NCBI GenBank assembly: GCA_949152475.1
Contig: OX424562.1
Coordinates: forward strand, 19,282,209-19,346,208
Direction of reading: 5' to 3'
DNA length: 64,000 nucleotides
Origin: Terebella lapidaria
Taxonomy: Eukaryota; Annelida; Polychaeta; Terebellida; Terebellidae
Shown here: positions 22,901 through 34,200 of the stretch, piece after piece
Position numbering within the stretch: the first letter of the stretch is position 1
Layout of the letters: every line of letters begins with the position of its first letter
Position numbers and translations under genes: made by a program
Notes under the pieces: generated by a model
Seen by the model: only the letters and a program-made list of their open reading frames with translations
What the model was told of the DNA's origin: nothing
Database searches by the model: none

Positions 22901-24211
22901 AAAGTACTGGTTCAGTTGATGTCAAATATATCATACCGGTACATACTTTTTATTCGCATGTATGGCTCATGCATACACAGTATTTTTCGAAAATTAGCCC
23001 AAGGGCTAAGATAGGTTTAAGGATTTCAGGTGACATATGACCTTGAGATTTACCAATCAAGGTCATCTTTGTGAACTTTAATGTCACCATTAGGTATGCT
23101 GCATATGACTTTATATATGTTCATAATACACACATATAAGCTCTATCAACAAGTGTTTTGTCTGTAGAGGCCAATTAACACATGTCAGGTCAGGTTCAAG
23201 GTCACCAACAGATGTGCCATATATACATGACTTCTTTGAAGCTTATACACATTCCTAACCTGTATGTGCAAGTGTTTAAGCCTGAGAGGCCAATGTCAGA
23301 TATTTAACGTCAGATATTTAGCACTCAAGGTCATCCGAGGTCAAGCTCGAGGTCAACATTAGTTGTTCCATATATGACCTCCTATGTGCTTATAATGCAA
23401 ACATAAGCCTTACATACAAGCGTTCCATCTGTAAAAGCAGATTTGGGCAAGTTTTGACCCCAAAAAGGCTGTTTTGACCTTTCAAGGTCATCAAAGGTCA
23501 AATTCAAGGTCACCAGACAAATCGCCATAAATGACTTCTCATTTGAAACTGCCAATATCTAAGCTCTATCTTCGAGCGTTCTATGAGTACAGTCCTGGCA
23601 TTTTTCGAGAAAATGGCTGCCAAAGTTCAAAATTGTCCATTTTTCGACAAAAATGGCCGCCATTTTGGAAATACCCCCTTCTCAAATTATTTTAAGGTAT
23701 CTTTTCCCAAGTTTTCAGAAAGATTGGACTGTAAACTTTAGGGATAAAAATGTGAACGGCCGCCGCCAACGGACGGACGACAAACGCAATGCCACGGCAA
23801 TAGGTTATCGGACCATAGGTCCAGTAACCTAAAAATACTCCCTTCTCGAATTATTTTAAGGTATCTTTTCCCAAATCTCGATTGAGGATAGAACTGCTTG
23901 GTTTCATTTGCATTACAATATCTGAAAACCCTGTTGGCTCGTATATCCATATACTGGTACACATACATAATACATACCTCCGCCTTCTATAGCCTCTCCC
24001 ATTGTCATTTTCTCGAAATCTTTGAACATGTCATCGAAGTGTCTAAAGACGTCGAACATGTTCCCGCCGAATAATCCCATCCCCGGTAGCCGCTCGTCGA
24101 AGCCTGGAGCGTCACCATGGCGATGGCTGGGGTCGACTTCACTGAAGTTCGGGGCTCCAAAGAATTCAAAATCAAATGGTTGTTGGCTGTTGTTGTCTTC
24201 GTCACTGCGCC
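16989..24211 (-). CDS. HAX1: HAX1 (HCLS1-associated protein X-1), first exon missing
   Basis: Six exons join in phase with GT..AG introns: 24211-23978, 18641-18496, 18249-18195, 18009-17840, 17559-17406, 17149-16989 (TAA at 16991-16989). They give 305 residues plus a missing N-terminus, since exon 24211-23978 starts inside a codon. HAX1 is an anti-apoptotic regulator mainly associated with mitochondria. Recognition rests on LRDRMLKEPDS (vertebrate HAX1 has LRDSMLKYPDS), FKSVSVRTYRSADG, VEERKSIQDGRG and ETTITR, plus a Phe/Asp-rich segment (FDVFRHFDDMFKDFEKM) like the acidic part of HAX1. Two PPRPPPP blocks in exon 18641-18496 are Pro-rich. The C-terminus (SIFKNLFGQSFPGFPSDLS) differs from vertebrates. 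The short exon 1 expected to encode the conserved MSxFDLFRGFFG-like start was not found upstream. Intron 18642-23977 contains a family 1 element. Confidence 0.88.
18650..22990. other. Large HAX1 intron, unannotated part
   Basis: Intronic AT-rich sequence. It has G runs at 22324-22340 and 22441-22452 and open frames without recognisable content (for example 20737-21057 and 21229-21792 plus). I see no convincing gene here. Confidence 0.5.
22994..23830 (-). mobile_element. Family 1 terminal-hairpin element, single-unit copy in HAX1 intron
   Basis: Inverted relative of 5066-7476. The palindromic end is at the right (about 23803-23830; GGTTACTGGACC-type on the minus strand) next to a GGAC-rich tract (23770-23783). 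The TTAGCCC/GGGCTAA hairpin is at the left (22994-23009). It has only one core unit and is more diverged than the other copy. It carries at least six TGACCTTGA words in either orientation. Outside both ends are T/A runs consistent with T-rich insertion sites. Confidence 0.75.
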
Positions 24212-24549
24212 TGTGAAAATAGAACATTGCACATCTTGCTGTAAACTAGACGCTTCCGGTCGCCTACGACCGCTTGGGTGTATCCCCCGTAGCCCTATCA
24301 TCTCTGTTGCCCCAAATATATCGCTGTCAATTGTGAAAAACTAGAGTAAGGGCTAAAAAAGATTACCAGAGAAATGTTAAATCTCAAGTCACAACTGTTT
24401 TCTTTTCCCCACCAAAATTGCTGCACTGATTTTCCGAGGTTATTGAAGGTCGAATTCAAAATCACCACTGAAATCTCTTTATATGAATTTCCATTCGACA
24501 TGTTTGATAAAATAACGAAAATACAGATAGATCAATCTTTTCACCTATT

Positions 24550-25480
24550 TATATTTCAACTCAGAATATTTTACAAACTTGGTTCCAAGTTGAAATTCAA
24601 AGTAAAATTTGACCAAAAATGCATTTCAAGATGACAAAATTGGAGCTAGATTGAACTTCTCACCATAAGTTATATTTCGATCCATAATACATGTATGTGG
24701 CAAACATGGTTTCAAGTTGAAATTCAAAGTAAAAGGTAATCAAAACTGCATTTCAAGATGACAAAATTGGAGCCAGATCAAACTTTTCGTCATGAGCTAT
24801 ATTTTAACTCATAATACCTGCCCAACTTGATTTCAAGTTGAAATTCAAACTAAAAGTTTACCAAAACTGCATTTTAAGATGACGAAATTGGACCCAGATC
24901 AAACTTTTCGCCATGAGTTATATTTCAACTCATAATATGTGCCAAACTTGGTATTAAGTTGAAATTCAATGTAAAAGTTGACCAAAACTGCATTTCAAGA
25001 TGACGAAATTGGAGCCAGATAGAACTTTTCGTCATAAGTTATATTTTAACTCATAATATGTGCCAAACTTGGTTTCAAGTTGAAATTCAAGCTAAAAGTT
25101 TACCAAAACTGCATTTCAAGATGAAGAAATTGGAGCCAGATCGAACTTTCCATCATAAGTTATATTTTAACTCATAATATGTGCCAAACTTGGTTTCAAG
25201 TTGAAATTCAAACTAAAAATTGACCAAAACTGCATTTCAAGATGACGAAAATGGAGCCAAATCGAACTTTTCACCATAAGTTATATTTCGACTCATAATA
25301 TGTGCCAAACATGCTTTCAAGTTGAAATTCAAAGTAAAAGTTGACCAAAACTGTATTTCAAGATGACAAAATTGGAGCCAGATCGAATTTTTCACCATAA
25401 GTTATATTTTAACTCATAATTTGAGCCAAACATGGTCTCAAGTTGAAATTCAAAGTAAAAGTTGATCAATGTTTTCATAA
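24550..25480. repeat. 121-bp satellite, about 7.5 copies
   Basis: The landmark CAAGTTGAAATTCAAA recurs at 24713, 24834, 24955 and 25076, spacing 121. Units share AACTTTTCGCCATGAGTTAT and CTGCATTTCAAGATGACAAA with roughly ten per cent divergence by eye. It ends abruptly where the 132-bp array begins. Confidence 0.93.
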
Positions 25481-26350
25481 AAAGCTATTGTGATCAATAA
25501 TAGACTTAACTAGCAAAAAAATAATGTTGACTTATTTGGTCACAGCCATAAAATCTCTACTGGACAAAGCCTTCACCTTGTTGAGCCCAATAATAAATAT
25601 TTCTTGTCTTAACTATTTTCATTGTCGTCACTTATAGACTTAACATGTAAAAATAAAGTAAAACTTATTCGGTTACACCCAGAAATTTCTACCGGACAAA
25701 ACCTTAACCTTGTTGAGCTCAATAATAATTGTTTCTCATCTTAACTATTTTTATTGAGGTCAATAATAGACTTAACTAGCAAAAAAAATGTTAACTTATT
25801 TGGTTACAGACATAAAATGTCTACTGGACAGAATCTTTACCTTGTTGAGCCCAATGATAAATATTTCTTGTCTTAACTATTTTTATTGTAGTCAATAATA
25901 GACTAAACTAGTAAAAATAATGTTAACTTATTCAGTACACCCATGAAATCTGTACTGGACATACTTTCACCTTGTTGAGCTTAATAATAAATATTTCTCA
26001 TCTTAACTATTTTTATTGTGGTCAATAATAGACTTAACTATTTTTATTGTGGTCAATAATAGACTTAACTAGTGAAAATAATGTTAACTTATTCAGTTAC
26101 ACCAATGAAATTTGTACTGGACAAAACATTTACCTTGTTGAGGTTAATAATAAATATTTCTTGTCTTAACTATTTTTATTGTGGTCAATAATAGACTTAA
26201 CTATTAAAAATAATGTTAACTTATTCAGTTACACCCATGAAATTTGTACTGGACAAAACCTTTACCTTGTTGAGCTTAATAATAAACGTTTCTCGTCTTA
26301 ACTATTTTTATTGTGGACAATAATAGACTTAACTAATAGAACTAATGTTA
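25480..26350. repeat. 132-bp satellite, about 6.5 copies
   Basis: GACTTAACTA-type landmarks fall at 25503, 25637, 25769, 25901, 26031, 26194 and 26326, giving units of 130-134 bases, with one partial 31-base duplication at 26031-26062. Units share ACCTTGTTGAGC and AATAAATATTTCT. The sequence is unrelated by eye to the adjoining 121-bp satellite. Confidence 0.92.
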
Positions 26351-26589
26351 ACTTATTCAGTAATATTGTCCTGTTTTCACTGGAAACTTCAGTTCTCCAT
26401 TCTGAACAAGAAACCAGTGTCATTACCTTCCACTGTACAGGCTATTGGAATGATCGTACATGTCAAAATGGATATTTCAAAATTCTGTAATAAGTTAGGC
26501 TGTTAACATATTAATATGTATATGATCATTCTAAAAAACGATTGGTTTCGTGTGACAGCCCTTCCCAACAACACTTCCAAATATTATCG

Positions 26590-27080
26590 AGATTCGTCAA
26601 AAATTGCCATCTGTAGAGCGTTCACAAGCCATGTGTCTCAAACAGGCTGTTTTCAATGCAAAATGTGTCCCCAAACGACCAATTCAGTTGCCACGGCAAC
26701 CAAAATCGATTGGTGTCGGGATCTTACCATAATATATGTGCCTGCGAAAAATAATGGTGATCGGGTGAGAATTGCGGCCTATAGCGCGTTCACAAGCCAT
26801 GTGTCTCAAACAGGCTGTTTTCAATGCAAAATGTGTCCCCAAACGACCAATTCAGTTGCCACGGCAACCAAAATCGATTGGTGTCGGGATCTTACCATTA
26901 TATATGTGCCTGCAAAAAATAATGGTGATCGGATGAGAATTGCGGCCTGTAGCGCGTTCACAAGAAAATCTCTGCGGACGCGGACACGGACGCGGACACG
27001 GACGCGGACGCGGGCGCGGACGCGGACGCGGACGACGAAGCCAAATCCATAGTATCCGCCGAACTTTGTTCGGGGGATAC
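26590..27080 (-). mobile_element. Family 3 terminal-palindrome element with 168-bp core
   Basis: Read on the minus strand, it begins with a palindrome (27080-27052; GTATCCCCCGAAC and GTTCGGCGGATAC around AAA, one mismatch), then a (GTCCGC)n tract (27037-26970), then about two core repeats of 168 bp (landmark TTCACAAGCC at 26621, 26789 and, partially, 26957). The layout of palindrome, GTCC-type simple repeat and tandem core is the same as in family 1, though the sequences are unrelated. I could not identify the other end. Because 168 is a multiple of three, the core produces a repetitive 178-codon open frame on the plus strand that I do not regard as a gene. Confidence 0.65.
26970..27037. repeat. 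(ACGCGG)n microsatellite
   Basis: About eleven copies of a CGGACG hexanucleotide with occasional A/G variants, part of the family 3 element. Confidence 0.95.
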
Positions 27081-27891
27081 AATTATCGATGAGTGATCTT
27101 GGGACTGGTCGACATAAAGGAACAATTTCGAAGCAAAATTGTAAAGATTTTAGCTACAGGTGGGCCCACCTAGTAGCGGGCGCCAAACGTTACACCAATT
27201 TTCTGGTTTCGAATGCACAGTGTCATATTGGTTTTTGTTTGAACATCGAAAGCCTGAAAACCACCAAATGGATTCCACATTTTAGCCCCTCTAAGTCGGT
27301 ACACCTGTGGCAAACATCCTTAAGTTATATCTGTGACACAAAATATGTAAAGTGACGATGTTCAGTTTGTAACATTTTTAAATATCAGCGATATGTCAAG
27401 AATAGTTGTGTGCATGTTTGGAATGGAAATTACTCTTACAGAACCAGAGAGAGCTCAGAATCGGTCGCTCAGCCTCCCCAATAATAAATCTACTAGTCCT
27501 TGGAGGTGGGGCACACAAAATCATACACATACAAAGTAAGAGGGCCCTAGGTCTGTATCACGTCACGATAAGACAATGTCGGGTCTGGTATACTATTTTC
27601 CGGCTCCCTGACCTGCTGACCAGCGGAGCAAGTATGTGGAACAGAAATGTCAGAATTCACACAAAAATTGGGTTGCATGAACAACATTATTGTGGCCAAT
27701 GTGAGACATAGGCTGTGATTGGTTCAAAACTGGTAACCGTCATGGTGCAGATAGCATTACGTTCATTGGCACGCTCACATTCGCCCAGGGTGGTAGGGCC
27801 ACTTCATCCTACGATGTGTGCTCCCAAAAATCAATGCCACGGGTATGGCAAAAATGACATTGATCAGCAGTTGTGTTGTGTTGGTAGGGGG
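27081..27891. other. Unassigned sequence right of family 3 element
   Basis: No conserved coding frame is recognised; open frames of 60-100 codons on the plus strand show no family motif. Confidence 0.4.
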
Positions 27892-28028
27892 TACAGGTGA
27901 TAAGGCCGCCAAAGTGATAAGGCCGCCATTGAAATCTATCAAACTACAGGTAAAAGGGATGGATGACGAGTGTTATGACACTCGTGCATACGGGTATGAT
28001 AATATAACAATAATGTCTTTTGTGGGCG

Positions 28029-28159
28029 TTATGGTTATTTGAGGCCCGCCTTGGATGATTTGAAGCTAGACAGAGATTATTTGAATTAAAGCGCTAACGA
28101 GGGATTCAAATGGCCATGGAGGGCTTCAAATCATCCAACAGGGCCTCAAATAACCATAA
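28029..28159. mobile_element. 130-bp MITE-like palindromic element
   Basis: Arms 28029-28066 and 28123-28159 are inverted copies (TTATGGTTATTTGAGGC at the outer ends). Each arm contains two related motifs, TATTTGAGGC and GATTTGAAGC. The loop is 56 bases. It lies inside the GATAAGGCCGCC element. Confidence 0.75.
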
Positions 28160-28354
28160 TGTACATAAAAAAAAACCATATTATTACTATTATTATCGAT
28201 CAACCAAGTTTTAAGCAGTGTGGGAGTATATTTTTATTCTGTTTATTGAATAAAACAAGACCAAACCAGCTTTATATGGTGAACAGCTTACAACGCGACG
28301 TTCTTTTTGGCTTGGCTCCACCGTATGGAACGCAAATACACGCTTGAACACAGA

Positions 28355-28475
28355 ACGCGGGCGTCAAATGACATTTGAAACGAAAAATCTGGCTTCAAAT
28401 GAGAATAACAACTTTCAGGCGTCAAATGACGTTTGAAACAAAAAATCGGACTTCAAATGAAAATAACGGCTCATA
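28355..28475. repeat. Two direct copies of a roughly 63-bp unit
   Basis: GCGTCAAATGACATTTGAAA and GCGTCAAATGACGTTTGAAA start two adjacent similar units, each ending near CTTCAAATGA.AATAAC. Each start contains a near-palindrome, TCAAATGACATTTGA. Confidence 0.8.
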
Positions 28476-28825
28476 TCGATCTTTACGTTTGAAATTGGGT
28501 CAACACTCATTCAGCGTCCTTGTAATCGGTAATAATATGCGGCCTGATCGTTTTGGTGTCCTTATCACATGATAACCATTGGTAGGCCCCCAAATGGACC
28601 TAAACATCATTGAGTGGTAGCCCCACAGGGTAGCCCCACCTGGCCCCACCCCCTCCCATGCCACCCCCAGGAAGGTGAAGGATCTTACAATAGCATACAG
28701 AAGCAAAAGCGGATACAGTAGCAGCAATCAGGTAATAGCCTCCCCCCCCCCCCCCCCTAGCATTCGGCTCGTACGTGTACGGTGACAGTGTACCAGGTCC
28801 AGGGACAGTACTGTACTGTAGACTG

Positions 28826-29417
28826 TACGAGCCATCCGTCCTAAATTCGCAGCATTCCCAAATTCGCCAACAGGGCTTCAGACCTTGTACTGCAGATGAA
28901 ACGAATCAGTTCTATCATCAATTGAGACTCTGATATTCAATCTTTGTATCAGCAGCTAGTTTTCCCTAGAACGAGTTTCTGAGCACTGATAATATTGGGT
29001 TGGCGAATTTTGGGATGCGGCGAATTTAGGGTTACCAAGCGATAAGGCCGCCAAAGCGATCAGGCCGCATATTATCATACCCGTATGCACGAGTGTCATA
29101 ACACTCATCATCCATCACTTAACCTGTAGTTTGATGGCGGCCTGATCACTTTGGCGGCCTTATCACCTGTAGCGTCACAGTACCTAATCATCGACCCTCT
29201 CCCTAATCGTCGACCCCTGCAAACGGCTGGGCAAAACTTGGATAAACTAAAATGTGAAATGTGCTGAAATGTGTATTAGATGTACTTTCAATGTGGTTTT
29301 TGTCAGATGTCTGTTTTGCACAGCTGTTGGGCAGTGTTTGCAGGGGTCGATGATTAAGGACAGGGTCGATGATTAGGTACCCTGACGATACCCCGAATTT
29401 AGGACGGATGGCTCGTA
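28826..29417. mobile_element. Inverted-repeat element with CCTAAATTCGC ends
   Basis: Outer arms 28826-28849 and 29394-29417 are inverted copies over 24 bases. An inner pair, 28840-28871 with 28999-29031, shares the CTAAATTCGC...CCCAAATTCGCC double motif. The outer pair encloses the right arm of the GATAAGGCCGCC element, so the two elements interleave. Confidence 0.65.
29180..29380. mobile_element. 201-bp MITE-like element with CTAATCATCGACCC ends
   Basis: Arms 29180-29237 and 29313-29380 are inverted copies. Each carries CTAATCATCGACCC-type motifs twice (the second copy as CTAATCGTCGACCC on the left). No coding content. Confidence 0.8.
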
Positions 29418-29435
29418 GTAGGGATAGTGGTCAAA

Positions 29436-29972
29436 TTTTCAAAGTGATCATATAGCTTTGTAAGTAGACTCACTGGAAAGCTCTCATTGAATAGATCAAG
29501 AAAATATATAGTTTCATGGGTCTATTACAAATACTTTTTGAGATATGGCAATTTTTTTACCTCGAAAATCGGCACTTTTTTGACGGGCCAATTAGATAGA
29601 GAAATCAGATTATCAATTGGAATAATCAGGCAATTTCAGAGACCTACAAAAATAGGAAATACAATATAAATATAAGTTTTCATTGATGTAATTGACTATT
29701 TGCATATGAGGTTATGACATAAAACAATAAAAAACCTCAAATTCATATTTACAATCAAATTATCAGCATCTGAATTATGGAAAAAAAACCAAAATGTTAG
29801 ATTTGGACATAGTAATTTTCGCAGCGGGACGCGACACGCTGACCGAAATCTTAAATGTCTCCTAACTTTGGAACTATTCACCACAGATCCATAAAACTAT
29901 ATATATTCTTGCTCAGCTCATTGAGAGCTTTACAATGAGCCCATTTACAAAGGTCTATGATCACTTTGAAAA
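29436..29972. mobile_element. Fold-back element with roughly 105-bp arms
   Basis: Left arm 29436-29540 and right arm 29870-29972 are imperfect inverted copies starting TTTTCAAAGTGATCATA. Shared blocks include AAAGCTCTCA and ATATATAGTTT. The spacer has no recognisable gene. Confidence 0.75.
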
Positions 29973-30529
29973 AAAAAGTTTATTATAGATATTATATTAA
30001 CAGCATCTCGACTAGTCTATAAATTGTATCATTCTAAGTTTGAAAAATCAAAAGCATAAATCATCCTTGTAGTGTCAGCATGGCTTCCCATAATCTCAGT
30101 GGGAGCACGGTACATCACATGATGGAGTCTTCATCTGAAGACTGAGCATTTCGTCTTTGGTATTTGCATGTTGTAGGTGAGAAGGGAGATATACATACAG
30201 ATCCATCCTCACATCATATTCAACTGTGGACTTAAACACTCATCATGCTCACACACTCATACAACATGAAGTGTCATTCACTTGTTGAATAGTAATGTCT
30301 GTAGTCTGTACCATGCCACCATACTCGTCTGTACTGATTGTATGTGTATTTACTCTGCACATTGATGTGAACCAATCAATTTCCAACTGAATTAATAAAG
30401 TTATTCTTGTCTTGTTTTGTCTTGTTTGAATCGACTCCATCATCTGCCTTGGGGTTGAAGTACGGACCAGCATACCACCTCTATCTGGAATTAAACAAGA
30501 ACATAAAGCATAATCCTGTTTTTCAACCA
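29973..30529. other. Unassigned AT-rich sequence
   Basis: Between the fold-back element and the 130-bp satellite. A 93-codon minus-strand frame (30530-30249) shows no recognisable domain. Confidence 0.4.
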
Positions 30530-31234
30530 TTTAATTCAGTAATAAAGTTAACCAGTTAACCGTATCAATAATAATCATACTAGTATAGAACTTGATTCAC
30601 ATGAAAAGGACATCAATGAGTTTATTTTGTTGAAGAAAACATGTTAATTCAAATTAAAAGTTGCTAGCTAATTATCGCTCTTCAGTAATGAAGTTAACCA
30701 GTTAACCATATTATTATTAATCATACTTGTGCAGAACTTGATTCACATGAAGAGGAGACCAATGTCGTTATTTTGATGAATAAAGCACATGCTGACTAAT
30801 TTTTCCCTCTTCAGTAATAAAGTTAACCAGTTAAGCTTATTAATAATAAATCATACTTGTATAGAACTTGAATTAAGTGAAAAGGACACCAATGTGGTTA
30901 ATTTGATTCAGAAAGCATATGCTAACTAATTTTTCCCTCTTCAGTAATAAAGTTAACCAAATAAGCTTATTATTATTAATCATACTTGTATAGAACTTGA
31001 ATCACATGAAAAAGATACCAATGTGATTATTTTGATGGAGAAAGCATACAGTAACTAATATTTCCTGTTTCAGTAATAAAGTTAACCAGTTAACCGTATT
31101 AATAATAATCATAGTTGTATAGAACTCGAATCACATGAAAAGGACACCAATGTGGTTATTTTGATGAAGAAAGCATACACTAACTAATTTTTCCCTCTTC
31201 AGTAAAAAATTTAACCAATTAAACTTATTAATAA
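30530..31234. repeat. 130-bp satellite, left segment
   Basis: CAGTAATAAAGTTAACCAG-type landmarks at 30538, 30683, 30812, 30942, 31071 and 31200 give units of about 130 bases. The array is interrupted at 31235 by a family 2 element and resumes at 34685. Confidence 0.92.
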
Positions 31235-34200
31235 CTAGACGTCAAGGCCTGAAGATGCCTTGGGGCATTTCGTGTGAGTTCTATTCCTACCTAACATTTA
31301 CCTAAGAGACCGCGTAGAACCATAATGACTCTGAATCTGTCCGTGGTCAAAGTTTAAGTGACATACCCCGTCCTTAGGCATTTTTGCGTTTCGCTCTACG
31401 ACGGACCGTTTCTGAGATATGGCAAACAGGAAGTGCCGAGTCGGCAAAAAAAAATTTGACACCAGAAGTCGTCTCGACGCAAAATACCCTCTAGACTAGT
31501 TAGTCTAGTGCCAGGAGGCCGGAATTGAGCTCCGTTTCGCTCTACGTCGCACCATTTCCGAGATACGGCCAAACAGGAAGTGCCGAGTCGGCGAAAAAAA
31601 AAATCGACACCAGGGGTCGTCTCGACCCAAGATACACACTAGACTAGTTTGTCTAGTGCCAAAAGGCCGAAATTGAGCTCCGTTTCGCTCTACGACGCAC
31701 CGTTTCCGAGATACGGCCAAACAGGAAGTGCCGAGTCGGCGGAAAAAAAATTCGACACCAGGGGTCGTCTCGACCGAAGATACACACTAGACTAGTTTGT
31801 CTAGTGCCAGGAGGCCGAAATTGTGCTCCGTTTCGCTCTACGACGCACCGTTTCCGAGATACGGCCAAACAGGAAGTGCCGAGTCGGCGAAAAAAAAATC
31901 GACACCAGGGGTGTTTTCGACCCAAGATACCCCCTAGACTAGTTTGTCTAGTGCCAGGAGGCCGAAATTGAGCTCCGTTTCTCTCTACGACGCACCGTTT
32001 CCGAGATACGGCCAAACAGGAAGTGCCGAGTCGGCGAAAAAAAAATTCGACACCAGGGGTCGTCTCGACCCCAGATACACACTAGACTAGTTTGTCTAGT
32101 GCCAAAAGGCCGAAATTGAGCTCCGTTTCACTCTACGACGCACCGTTTCCGAGATACGGCCAAACAGGAAGTGCCGAGTCGGCGAAAAAAAAAATCGACA
32201 CCAGGGGTCGTCTTGACCGAAGATACACACTAGACTAGTTTGTCTAGTGCCCAGAGCCCGAAATTGAGCTCCGTTTCTCTCTACAACGCACTGTTTCCGA
32301 GATACGGCCAAACGGCGAAAAAAAAATTTGACACCAGGGGTCGTCTCGACCCCAGATACACACTAGACTAGTTTGTCTAGTGCCAAAAGGCCGAAATTGA
32401 GCTCCGTTTCACTCTACGACACACCGTTTCCGAGATACGGCCAAACACGAAGTGCCGAGTCGACGAAAAAAAAATTCGACACCAGGGGTCGTCTTGACCG
32501 AAGATACACACTAGACTAGTTTGTCTAGTGCCAGGAGGCCGAAATTGAGCTCCGTTTCGCCCTACGACGCACCGTTTCCGAGATACGGCCAAACAAGAAG
32601 TGCCGAGTCAGCGAAAAAAAAAATCGACACCAGGGGTCGTTTCGACCCAAGATACCCCCTGGAGTAGTTTGTCTAGTGCCAGAAGGCTGAAATTGAGCTC
32701 CGTTTCGCTCTACGACGCACCGTTTCCGAGATACGACCAAACAGGAAGTGCCGAGTCGGCGAAAAAAAAATTTGACACCAGGGGACGTCTCGACCGAAGA
32801 TACACACTAGACTAGTTTGTCTAGTGCCAGGAGGCCGAAATTGAGCTCCGTTTTGCTCTACGACATACCGTTTCCGAGATACGGCCAAACAGGAAGTGCC
32901 GAGTCGGCGAAAAAAAAAATCGACACCAGGGGTCGTTTCGACCCAAGATACACACTAGACTAGTTTGTCTAGTGACAAGAGGCCGAAATTGAGCTCCGTT
33001 TCGCTCTACGACATACCGTTTCCGAGATACGGCCAAACAGGAAGTGCCGAGTCGGCGAAAAAAAAATTCGACACCAGGGGTCGTCTCGACCGAAGATACA
33101 CACTAGACTAGTTTGTCTAGTGCCCGGAGACCGAAATTGAGCTCCGTTTCGCTCTACGACGCACCGTTTCCGAGATACGGCCAAACAGGAAGTGCCGAGT
33201 CGGCGAAAAAAAAATTTGACACCAGGGGACGTCTCGACCCAAGATACACACTAGACTAGTTTGTCTAGTGCCACGAGGCCGAAATTGAGCTCCGTTTCGC
33301 TCTACGACATACCATTTCCGAGATACGGCCAAACAGGAAGTGCCGAGTCGGCGAAAAAAAAAATCGACACCAGGGGTCGTTTCGACCCAAGATACACACT
33401 AGACTAGTTTGTCTAGTGCCAAGTTTGTCTAGACTAGTTTGTCTAGACTAGTTTGTCTAGACTAGTTTGTCTAGTGCCAAGAGGCCGAAATTGAGCTCCG
33501 TTTCGCTCTACGACATACCGTTTCCGAAATACGGCCAAACAGGAAGTACTGAGTCGGCGAAAAAAAAATTCGACACCAGGGGTCGTCTCGACCGAAGATA
33601 CCCACTAGACTAGTTTGTCTAGTGCCCGGAGACCGAAATTGAGCTCCGTTTCGCTCTACGAAGCACCGTTTCCGAGATACGGCCAAACAGGAAGTGCCGA
33701 GTCGGCGAAAAAAAAAATCGACACCATGGGTCGTTTCGACCCAAGACACCCCCTAGACTAGTTTGTCTAGTGCCAGAAGGCCGAAATTGAGCTCCGTTTC
33801 GCTCTACGATGTACCGTTTCTGAGATATGGCAAACAGGAAGTGCCGAGTCGGCGAAAAAAAAATTTGACACCAGGGGTCGTCTCGACCCCAGATACACAC
33901 TAGACTAGTTTGTCTAGTGCCAAAAGGCCGAAATTGAGCTCCGTTTCACTCTACGACACACCGTTTCCGAGATACGGCCAAACAGGAAGTGCCGAGTCGG
34001 CGAAAAAAAAAATCGACACCAGGGGTCGTTTCGACCCAAGATACACACTAGACTAGTTTGTCTAGTGCCAGGAGGCCGAAATTGAGCTCCGTTTCGCTCT
34101 ACGACATACCGTTTCCGAGATACGGCCAAACAGGAAGTGCCGAGTCGGCGAAAAAAAAAATCGACACCAGGGGTCGTTTCGACCCAAAATACCCCCTAGA

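Larger units (their letters stand above)
27892..29171. mobile_element. Inverted-repeat element with GATAAGGCCGCC double-motif ends
   Basis: The left arm (27892-28006) and right arm (29069-29171) are inverted copies over about 100 bases, including a GAGTGTTATGACACTC palindrome. Each arm carries the 12-mer GATAAGGCCGCC twice, 17 bases apart (one change in the right arm). Further copies of the motif lie inside at about 28535-28565 and 29041-29068. No transposase frame is visible, so it is either a non-autonomous DNA element or a fold-back. Confidence 0.7.

Noticed and set aside
24005-24301. ATG-started frames over HAX1 exon 2 (starting 24301 or 24227)
   Set aside because: The frame from 24301 is not the HAX1 frame. 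The ATG at 24227 lies in the intron upstream of a good acceptor at 24212-24213. The exon begins mid-codon at 24211.
26516-27052. 178-codon repetitive open frame
   Set aside because: It is the 168-bp core repeat of the family 3 element plus its hexanucleotide microsatellite, read in a frame that happens to be open.
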